A stretch of DNA of 18,904 bases from Bacilli bacterium. GTDB taxonomy: Bacteria; Bacillota_I; Bacilli_A; RFN20; CAG-826. The notes under the pieces were generated by a model, which made no database searches, was not told where the DNA came from, and saw only the letters and a program-made list of their open reading frames with translations. The position numbers and the translations under genes are program-made. The stretch is from contig CAAGAN010000012.1 of NCBI GenBank assembly GCA_900767825.1, positions 1-18,904 of the forward strand, given 5' to 3'. The stretch's first letter is position 1, and the number at the start of each line of letters is the position of its first letter. Positions 6,843 to 12,904 of this stretch are shown here, one piece after another.

Positions 6843-7601
6843 TTTCTTTTTAATTCTATAGTATTTATCGATACTAATCCCTAATATAGATGCAGCTTCT
6901 TTAGGACTCATTTCTTTTTCTTCAACCTTTGACAAAAGGTCTAGAAACTTCATTTCGTCTACACTAATGGGTTTCCTTCCCTTATATCTACCACAATTTT
7001 TGGCTTCCAATATTCCTTCTTTTTGTTTTTCTTTTCTAAGTTCATATGACCTTGAATATAAATCCATAAAGATGTCATGAAATATCTTACGATTGCTATC
7101 ATTAATAGTTTGATTATTTATAACGACATCGTTGCCAAAACAAATCTCTTTAAGAATCTTTTTCAGCAATGATGCATTCGTATCATGGGTATCTTTATTC
7201 AAAATCACTGTTTTTTTATCTTCATAAGGGACGACAAATAATTTGTCTCCAGAATATCGTTCTTTGGTTCTTATCAAATATTCAATTGGGTCCATATAAT
7301 CCATATTTACTTTTTCTAGAAGTTCAAAATAATCTTCTCTTCTTGGAGACGGAACTCTTTCAGAGATAAAAACCGGGACTCTATTTTCTCTAATATATTC
7401 CTCTTTCTTTAAATCCAAGTTCAATCCAGGGATACCTTGAAAATACCATGAACCAATTAATTCAGTAACCGCATAATTTGGCTTAAAGACATATTTAAAA
7501 GAATCATCGTCATTTAAGTAATAGAAAATATCAGCAACCCGATAAATCAAATCAAATTGGCCCGCAATGCAAATTGTTCCTTTAGATGTATATGTTTTCA
7601 T
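6831..7601 (-). CDS. HipA-N-like domain fused to a serine-resolvase-type DNA-binding domain (putative antitoxin/regulator)
   Basis: This is a 256-residue protein in two parts. Residues 1 to about 150 contain GIPGLNLDL, PVFISERVPSPRRED and EYLIRTKERYSGDKL. In my judgement these resemble the stand-alone N-terminal domains that accompany split HipA-type kinases; this is a pattern impression, not a search result. Residues about 183-256 look like the C-terminal end of a small serine resolvase: a long helix (ELRKEKQKEGILEAK), the hinge GRYKGRKPI and a helix-turn-helix (SPKEAASILGISIDKYYRIKKKL). The resolvase catalytic domain, with its N-terminal YxRVS and QN motifs, is absent, so recombinase activity is not expected. 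It starts two bases after the kinase stop codon, with GGTGA inside the kinase end. Its last codons and stop lie inside the 32-bp repeat. A likely role is binding and restraining the kinase while repressing the operon. Confidence 0.65.
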   Translation of the reverse strand: MKTYTSKGTICIAGQFDLIYRVADIFYYLNDDDSFKYVFKPNYAVTELIGSWYFQGIPGLNLDLKKEEYIRENRVPVFISERVPSPRREDYFELLEKVNMDYMDPIEYLIRTKERYSGDKLFVVPYEDKKTVILNKDTHDTNASLLKKILKEICFGNDVVINNQTINDSNRKIFHDIFMDLYSRSYELRKEKQKEGILEAKNCGRYKGRKPISVDEMKFLDLLSKVEEKEMSPKEAASILGISIDKYYRIKKKLQK

Positions 7602-7603
7602 AT

Positions 7604-8464
7604 CTATCTTTTCACCAACTTCTCGTATGAATACTTAATGATTTTCTCATACCTATTTCCAATCATTGTTTTATAAAACTTTTTATGGGTATCGCTAATA
7701 ATATCGATATCATCGATAAGTTTGTATATTTTATCTAAATTAATAATTGGGTATATCTTTAATAATGCCTTATTCATTTCTTCAAACTGCAAAGAAGAAA
7801 TAACTTTAAAATAAGAACTCTTATTTCCAAACAGTGTTATTTGGGATATAGGAAATTTATATACCCTCAAATTAATTTGTTCTTCATCATTCATAATTTT
7901 TAGCATTTCATCTTCATCTGCTAAATTCGGGAAAAGACAAGACCCATTATCAAAAACTGGGGCTACACAATATTTATTGTCCTTCTTCAAGAATCCCCAA
8001 TTCCCACCATGACGATCAAAATTCCCAAGAAGAGCATCTACAATGTACATTTCAAAAAATAGGGAAATAGTTTCTTCAACATTAGTTAGTTTCTTATTAG
8101 CTATCAAGAGTTCAACAATATCTTCATAACTGTACTGATATTGTTCCTTGTCTTCTTCAATTGTAGATTCGCCCACATCATTAAACGGCACGAATTGGTA
8201 TCCATCTATGACAAAGTCTTTACACGCCACCACATTCTCGCCCTTATAAGTACCAAGAACAGTATCTTGGCAATTAAAGCCAAGCATTTGATAAATGTGG
8301 CTCCCTAAATATTCCGAAATAGTATTGTATCTAGTTCCAAATGGTGTCTTCTTTTGGAATTTAAGCATATAAGGAGAATTATAAATCATAATCCCAACCT
8401 TTTTCTCTGAACCACCATACGCTATTCCGCTTAATTTATTATTCGTGTAATCAATTAACTTCAT
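7604..8464 (-). CDS. HipA/CtkA-like protein kinase, putative toxin
   Basis: This is a 286-residue kinase of the HipA_C/CtkA kind, without the HipA N-terminal domain. A glycine-rich segment (YGGSEKKVG, 16-24) is followed by Lys35 in YMLKF, the likely ATP lysine. Glu51 lies in SEYLG. Asp150 and Asn155 lie in the catalytic loop GNFDRHGGNWG, and Asp172 in FDNG is the metal ligand. In known relatives such kinases phosphorylate proteins such as tRNA synthetases and halt growth; the target here is unknown. ATG 8464 is preferred to an upstream TTG at 8509, because GGAG lies nine bases before it and the TTG falls inside the promoter repeat. It is the first gene of a two-gene module. Base composition looks more A/T-rich than the adjoining housekeeping genes. 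Confidence 0.85.
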   Translation of the reverse strand: MKLIDYTNNKLSGIAYGGSEKKVGIMIYNSPYMLKFQKKTPFGTRYNTISEYLGSHIYQMLGFNCQDTVLGTYKGENVVACKDFVIDGYQFVPFNDVGESTIEEDKEQYQYSYEDIVELLIANKKLTNVEETISLFFEMYIVDALLGNFDRHGGNWGFLKKDNKYCVAPVFDNGSCLFPNLADEDEMLKIMNDEEQINLRVYKFPISQITLFGNKSSYFKVISSLQFEEMNKALLKIYPIINLDKIYKLIDDIDIISDTHKKFYKTMIGNRYEKIIKYSYEKLVKR

Positions 8465-8482
8465 AATTTTTTTCTCCGTTAT

Positions 8483-8509
8483 ATTATATAGTAAAAATAA
8501 CATTTGCAA
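8483..8509 (-). promoter_or_regulatory. Promoter of the kinase module overlapping the repeat
   Basis: On the minus strand TTGCAA (8509-8504), which is one arm of the inverted repeat, precedes TATAAT (8488-8483) by 15 bases, or TAATAT (8486-8481) by 17. A protein bound to the repeat would cover the -35 box. The leader would be very short, with GGAG almost at its 5' end. Confidence 0.55.
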
Positions 8510-8535
8510 TAGACTATGTTTTTATTTTTGCAAAT
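8502..8535. repeat. Inverted-repeat element, promoter copy of the 32-bp direct repeat
   Basis: ATTTGCAA (8502-8509) and TTGCAAAT (8528-8535) form a perfect 8-bp inverted repeat around an 18-bp centre, 34 bp in all. This size and form resemble a binding site for a serine-resolvase dimer. Bases 8502-8533 recur as a direct repeat at 6811-6842. Confidence 0.85.
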
Positions 8536-8574
8536 AGTTAAGTTATCATTTTAAGAATCCTTTGCAGCCGTGTT

Positions 8575-8594
8575 AAAAAGAACTTTCAAAAAGT
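8575..8594 (-). terminator. Weak terminator after the sigma-factor gene
   Basis: On the minus strand ACTTT-TTG-AAAGT is followed by TCTTTTT. It is short and A/T-rich. It lies after the sigma-factor stop codon and before the kinase module. Confidence 0.35.
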
Positions 8595-8617
8595 GCCTTA
8601 TTTTATATTTTCCTTAA

Positions 8618-9286
8618 CTAATTCAAATTAGCCATATATGGATCGAGGAATAATCCGCTATCAACAGGCTCACCAGTCCTAGTCAATATAATTTCCCTTG
8701 CCCATTTCCTAAACCTATATAAAGCCATCTTGGCACTATTCTTCGATGATTTATTCCTTTTCGCAGATTCTTCAAGGCTATATCCTGCCACTAAATCTTT
8801 CGCGGTATTCAAACCTAGTTTATTAATCTTCTTTGGAAGCTTATTTAGGCTATCCAAGGTATCGCAATAAGAAAAGAATACCTTTGGATCACTATCATCG
8901 CTAGAAGAAGGAACAATATCGCATAAAGTGCATCTCTCGTTTTTATCAATAACCGAGTCTAGGGATGTCATCGGGAGTAATCTTTTTTCATTTAATTGCT
9001 TTCCTATGGCTTTCATTATTTCCCTAGAAAGAATCAATTTGAAATAGCCATAGAACCTGCCGTTTCCTAATTCAAAGCTATTTTCAGCCTGCAAATAAGA
9101 ATGAAAGAAAACCTCATTGTAAGTCCAATCATCCAAAACATCAGTTAAATTAGGAACGACAGAATAAAGATATTTCTTCCTATTCTTGAAATACCTTACA
9201 GTAAGGACATCTCTAGCCAAGACAATCCCTAATCGATACATTAGCAAAAGCGACTCGTCAGAACAATTTTCATAGTTACAGTACAT
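8618..9286 (-). CDS. Divergent SigH-like sigma-70 family factor
   Basis: This is a 222-residue protein in the chromosomal place of sigH. Region 2 signs are SDESLLLMYRLG (9-20) and a core-binding stretch with SFELGNGRFYGYF and REIMKAIGK (70-95). SLDSVIDKNERCTLCDIVP (108-126) follows the SLD...TL.D..P pattern of alternative sigma factors. A region 4 helix-turn-helix ends in MALYRFRKWAREI (187-199). It is more divergent than Bacillus SigH and lacks a crisp promoter -10 recognition motif, so the target promoters cannot be predicted. The ATG at 9286 has AAGGG seven bases upstream and is preferred to a TTG at 9307. It lies 24 bases after rlmB. An anti-sigma or degraded sigma role cannot be excluded. 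Confidence 0.75.
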   Translation of the reverse strand: MYCNYENCSDESLLLMYRLGIVLARDVLTVRYFKNRKKYLYSVVPNLTDVLDDWTYNEVFFHSYLQAENSFELGNGRFYGYFKLILSREIMKAIGKQLNEKRLLPMTSLDSVIDKNERCTLCDIVPSSSDDSDPKVFFSYCDTLDSLNKLPKKINKLGLNTAKDLVAGYSLEESAKRNKSSKNSAKMALYRFRKWAREIILTRTGEPVDSGLFLDPYMANLN

Positions 9287-9310
9287 ATTTTTACCCTTCA
9301 AGGGCAAGAA

Positions 9311-10027
9311 TTACTTACGTGAATAGAAAATGTGTGAAAGAAGTATTCCAGTCGCAACAGAGACGTTAAGAGAATTTACATGACCTACCATGTCTATTTT
9401 GGCCACAAAATCTGATTTAGATAAAACTAGCCTAGAAATGCCAAACCCTTCAGAGCCAACAACTAGGCATATTGGGCATTTATAGTCAATTTCATCTATG
9501 TTACTTTTGCCACTGCCATCGGCACTAACAACCCAGAAGCCATTTTCCTGCAGTTTTAAAATGGCCTTGGTCAAGTTTGTAACAGCAGCAACCTTAACAT
9601 AGCTAATCGCACCAGTAGAGACTTTGGCTACTGTTGCATTTAGCGGGGCTTCGTTCCTGTTTTTGATGATGATTCCATCAACGCCAAAAGCATCAGCGGA
9701 ACGTAAAATTGCCCCAAGATTATGTGGGTCTTCGATGCCATCAAGCATCAAAAGGAGAGGATAAGTGGAAGATTTAGAAGAAGCTATAATCTCCTCCAAA
9801 GAATAATTCCTAAAATCCTTGCAGATCGCCACAAACCCCTGGTGAGAAGAGTTTTTGGCCATCCGAGTCAATTCGTCCTCCGAAGCGAATTCAACTGGAA
9901 TAGAACAATTTCTCGCTACGGTGATAATAGGATCCCTACCATATTTAGGGTTGACCTTAATGCTCAAGGCATTTTTTGATTTCACCGCTTCACGAACGGT
10001 ATTCTTACCATAAACTATTATACTCAT
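9311..10027 (-). CDS. rlmB: 23S rRNA 2'-O-methyltransferase, TrmH/RlmB family
   Basis: This is a 238-residue SPOUT methyltransferase expected to methylate the ribose of a 23S rRNA guanosine. The N-terminal substrate-binding part begins IVYGKNTVREA. The trefoil-knot domain has motif 1 DPHNLGAILRSA (100-111, including Asn103 and Arg109), motif 2 GSEGFGISRLV (191-201) and motif 3 VNSLNVSVATGI (217-228), which bind S-adenosylmethionine. Length is normal. It lies in the cysS-rlmB-sigH order typical of Firmicutes. The ribosome site is weak (AAGAG). Confidence 0.95.
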   Translation of the reverse strand: MSIIVYGKNTVREAVKSKNALSIKVNPKYGRDPIITVARNCSIPVEFASEDELTRMAKNSSHQGFVAICKDFRNYSLEEIIASSKSSTYPLLLMLDGIEDPHNLGAILRSADAFGVDGIIIKNRNEAPLNATVAKVSTGAISYVKVAAVTNLTKAILKLQENGFWVVSADGSGKSNIDEIDYKCPICLVVGSEGFGISRLVLSKSDFVAKIDMVGHVNSLNVSVATGILLSHIFYSRK

Positions 10028-10050
10028 ATTTTTGCTCTTGGAAGTCCCAA

Positions 10051-10821
10051 TTAAAATTCTGACGAAACTTTTAATTCAAGTGGATGAATCGAAAGACGCA
10101 ATTCATCAACAAAAGCCGTCACCGAACTATTTGATGAATGCGATAATCTAAGCGTGATTCTTAACGCACTGTTTTCTTCATAAGTAACTAATTCACTTGC
10201 AGTATCGCGAAGATTCATCCCATATCTATTGCTAAGTAACAATATGTCTTTCATAACTGGCCTATCGGAAGGAACAACAATCGTAATGATTGGGTTTTTC
10301 CTTGAGGCAAATATTTCTACTTTCCTTAATAAAACTAAAGAAGCAAGGGAAATAACAGTAGCCATTGTAGCAATTACAAAAGAACCAGTCCCGCAAGCTA
10401 GCCCCACTGCCATCGATACCCACAAGGTAGTCGCAGTCGTTAAACCTTTTACGTTAATCCCGTTTTGGACAATCGTTCCTGCACCTAAAAAGCCAATCCC
10501 AGAAACTACCTGGGCTGCTAATCTAGCTGGGTCTCTTGAAATTGGAGTCGAGGAAGAACCAATATAGGCGTTATCCCAAGCCTGGAAGCCATAGATAGAA
10601 ATAATCATGACTAGACAAGACCCAACTGCAACAAGCATATGTGTCCTAAGCCCTGCCGCATGTCCATAATATTCTCTTTCGAATCCGATTAGTCCAGACA
10701 ATACCAAAGTTAGAGACAAAGAAACAAATATAAGAAGGAGATTCCCTACAATTCCATTAGAAAAATTCAAACCGAAATCGGAATTAAACCATTCTACAAT
10801 CATGTGGTCGACAGAATTCAT
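10051..10821 (-). CDS. MgtC/SapB family membrane protein
   Basis: This is a 256-residue membrane protein with four to five helices in residues 25-165 and a soluble ACT-like tail from about 175. Family signatures are SGLIGFEREYYGHAAGLRTHMLV (42-64, with the arginines and Glu) and RDPARLAAQVVSGIGFLGAGTI (96-117). Relatives affect magnesium homeostasis and membrane ATP synthase activity. GGAGGG lies six bases before the ATG at 10821 and begins immediately after the cysS stop codon, so it is part of the cysS operon. It occupies the position where Bacillus has the Mini-III RNase gene mrnC. Confidence 0.9.
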   Translation of the reverse strand: MNSVDHMIVEWFNSDFGLNFSNGIVGNLLLIFVSLSLTLVLSGLIGFEREYYGHAAGLRTHMLVAVGSCLVMIISIYGFQAWDNAYIGSSSTPISRDPARLAAQVVSGIGFLGAGTIVQNGINVKGLTTATTLWVSMAVGLACGTGSFVIATMATVISLASLVLLRKVEIFASRKNPIITIVVPSDRPVMKDILLLSNRYGMNLRDTASELVTYEENSALRITLRLSHSSNSSVTAFVDELRLSIHPLELKVSSEF

Positions 10822-10833
10822 CGCAAACCCTCC

Positions 10834-12180
10834 TTAAAAAATATTTTTTTCTATTAGAATGTTCCTCAAAGAGTCGCTTTTTGCAAAGTCTTTTTCCTTT
10901 TTGGCCTCTAAATATTGCTTATATATGGCCTTATCCTCTTCTTGGAGAATAGGATATTGTACCTTTATTCCAAGAATAAACAAATAGTCTTCTAATTTCC
11001 CGAACATATTTTTCATATCTATAAGGCTAGTAGATGGGTTTCTTAGCATCATGTTCGCCTCTTTTAACGATGCATAAAGAATAGTAAGTGCATTAGGAGT
11101 ATTTAAATCATTGCACATTTCTTTATAGAAGGATTCATCCCCTTTTATTTTGATAGAAGATAGATCAATGTCAGCGAGCTGAAGTTTAATTGCTAATCCT
11201 TTTATGGTTTGGCTAATTTTAGCATAGGACTTCACTGCTTCTTCTATTGTTTCGTTTGTAAAGGATAACGGGGCCCTATAATGGGTATTCAATACCATTA
11301 ACCTAAAAGGCATGCCGCCCCATTTGGCAATGACGTCTTTTGCATTTAACACATTCCCAAGGGATTTGGACATCTTTTGGTTATCGATATTGATAAATCC
11401 ATTATGGATCCAATATCTAGCCAATCTATTGTTATTATGGGCCCTAGATTGGGCGATTTCATTCTCGTGATGAGGGAATTTCAAATCAAATCCTCCACCA
11501 TGGATATCAATAAGCCCATCTTGGTTAGAGAAAATGGAATTGATCATGACGCAGCATTCGGTATGCCAACCAGGTCTACCTTCTCCAAATGGGGAATTCC
11601 ACTTAATGCCCTCATCGGTTTTCTTCCATAAGGCAAAATCTAGTGGGGATTCCTTCTTGGAATTTACTTCAATTCTAGCCCCGCTTATTAATGATTCGAC
11701 TGTATTCCCGCTTAAATCACCATAATTAGAAATAGAAGAAACACGGAAATAGACGTCTCCATCCGCTAAATAGGCATGATCACTTTTTACTAAATCATCG
11801 ACATAGGAAATGATTTTATCCATATATCCAGTTGGGGTTGGGGTGATATCAGGTTGAAGCGAATTGACTTCATCCACATCTTTCCTAAATGCCTTGATGA
11901 CTTCGCTAGTAAGTTCTTGTTCAGTTATATTTAATTTCTTGGCCCTAGCAATAATCTTGTCATCGACATCGGTATAATTCGAGACATAAGTTACCTTATA
12001 TCCAAGGGCAATGAAAAGCCTTCTCCAGACATCAAACACTATCACGGGTCGCATATTTCCAATATGAGGCTCATCGTAGACAGTAGGTCCACAGACATAC
12101 ATAGAGACTTCATTTTCCTTAATAGGAGTAAATGTCTCCAGTTTATTTCCATATGAATTGAATATCTTTACTTCTTCCAT
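10834..12180 (-). CDS. cysS: Cysteinyl-tRNA synthetase
   Basis: This is a 448-residue class I synthetase that charges tRNA-Cys. It has the HIGH-type motif PHIGN (38-42) and KMSKS (269-273). Zinc ligands are Cys30, Cys209, His237 and Glu241, the last two within FPHHENE. The helical anticodon-binding part follows. ATG 12180 is preferred to a TTG at 12189; AAGGAAGG lies nine bases upstream. It begins two bases after the stop of the HAD gene. No T-box leader is present in front of the operon. Confidence 0.98.
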   Translation of the reverse strand: MEEVKIFNSYGNKLETFTPIKENEVSMYVCGPTVYDEPHIGNMRPVIVFDVWRRLFIALGYKVTYVSNYTDVDDKIIARAKKLNITEQELTSEVIKAFRKDVDEVNSLQPDITPTPTGYMDKIISYVDDLVKSDHAYLADGDVYFRVSSISNYGDLSGNTVESLISGARIEVNSKKESPLDFALWKKTDEGIKWNSPFGEGRPGWHTECCVMINSIFSNQDGLIDIHGGGFDLKFPHHENEIAQSRAHNNNRLARYWIHNGFINIDNQKMSKSLGNVLNAKDVIAKWGGMPFRLMVLNTHYRAPLSFTNETIEEAVKSYAKISQTIKGLAIKLQLADIDLSSIKIKGDESFYKEMCNDLNTPNALTILYASLKEANMMLRNPSTSLIDMKNMFGKLEDYLFILGIKVQYPILQEEDKAIYKQYLEAKKEKDFAKSDSLRNILIEKNIF

Positions 12181-12182
12181 AA

Positions 12183-12851
12183 TTACCAACCTTCCTTGCC
12201 CATGACATATTGGACTATTTGCTTTGGTTTATCAGCCACGAAATCGGCTTCTTCTAATAAGCTTGGTTTATAATTCCCGTAACCCCATGTAACTAATATC
12301 GATTTCAATTTGGCATTTCTAGCAGTCTCAATATCAACATTAGAATCACCGATGAAAATCGTTTCTTCCTTTTCCAAATCGTGCTTATTAATTAAATAGT
12401 TTACAATACTAGGATCTGGCTTGACTGGAAAATTCCTGCCATTGCCTATTATATCCTTGAATAAGGTTTTTCCAAAATGGGCTTTTACAATAATATTTGC
12501 AAGTTCATCTGGCTTATTCGTGCAGACATAAAGGCTACATCCCCTCTCTTCTAGGAAATTAAGACATTCTTTTAATCCATTGAAGGGTTTGCAGTGTTCG
12601 TTCTGCTTTTCTTTATATAAAGGCAAATAGGCTGCCCTTAGTTGCTTAAAGGCAATTTCATCATCACCTTTATTCTTAAGGGCTCTTTTAACAAGCATAT
12701 CACTACCATTGCCAATAAGAGTCCTAGATTCCTTTAATGAAAAAGAATAATCATAGCCACATTGCTTCAAAGCTAGGTTTATTGCTGCTCTAATGTCTAC
12801 TAGAGTATCAAGGAGAGTACCATCAAGGTCAAATATAAGGTTTTTGTACAT
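12183..12851 (-). CDS. HAD-family phosphatase, phosphoglycolate-phosphatase-like
   Basis: This is a 222-residue HAD hydrolase with an alpha-helical cap. Motif I is FDLDGTLLDT with Asp8 and Asp10, motif II is the Thr111 in CTNKP, motif III is Lys144 in KPDP, and motif IV is GDSNVDIETARNA with Asp169 and Asp173. The pattern is that of Gph/PGP or PpaX-like phosphatases; the true substrate (phosphoglycolate, pyrophosphate or a nucleotide) cannot be read from sequence. It is the first gene of the cysS operon. The start is fixed by FDLDGT directly after it, yet there is no ribosome site, and a terminator-like hairpin ends only nine bases upstream. Confidence 0.9.
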   Translation of the reverse strand: MYKNLIFDLDGTLLDTLVDIRAAINLALKQCGYDYSFSLKESRTLIGNGSDMLVKRALKNKGDDEIAFKQLRAAYLPLYKEKQNEHCKPFNGLKECLNFLEERGCSLYVCTNKPDELANIIVKAHFGKTLFKDIIGNGRNFPVKPDPSIVNYLINKHDLEKEETIFIGDSNVDIETARNAKLKSILVTWGYGNYKPSLLEEADFVADKPKQIVQYVMGKEGW

Positions 12852-12883
12852 AAATATAAAAGGGACTAGGTTTCCCTAGCCCT
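12852..12883 (-). terminator. Terminator of the hydrogenase operon, abutting the HAD start codon
   Basis: On the minus strand AGGGCTAGG-GAAA-CCTAGTCCCT forms a strong stem with one bulged T and a GAAA loop, followed by TTTATATTT. The run of T is imperfect. It ends at the ATG of the next gene, so it may act as an attenuator. Confidence 0.7.
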
Positions 12884-12885
12884 AA

Positions 12886-12891
12886 TTATAA
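12886..12891 (-). promoter_or_regulatory. -10 box that could start the HAD-cysS transcript
   Basis: TATAAT on the minus strand just upstream of the hairpin would start RNA inside the stem at about 12879, destroying the terminator in that transcript. No good -35 box is seen. Confidence 0.35.
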
Positions 12892-12904
12892 TATCTTTTT
12901 ATGC

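Noticed and set aside
6831..7601. An active serine recombinase/resolvase
   Set aside because: Only the C-terminal hinge and HTH are resolvase-like. The catalytic domain with its nucleophilic serine and arginines is missing.
12852..12904. A T-box riboswitch controlling cysS
   Set aside because: Only 53 bases separate the operons, far too short for a T-box leader, and they are filled by a terminator hairpin.
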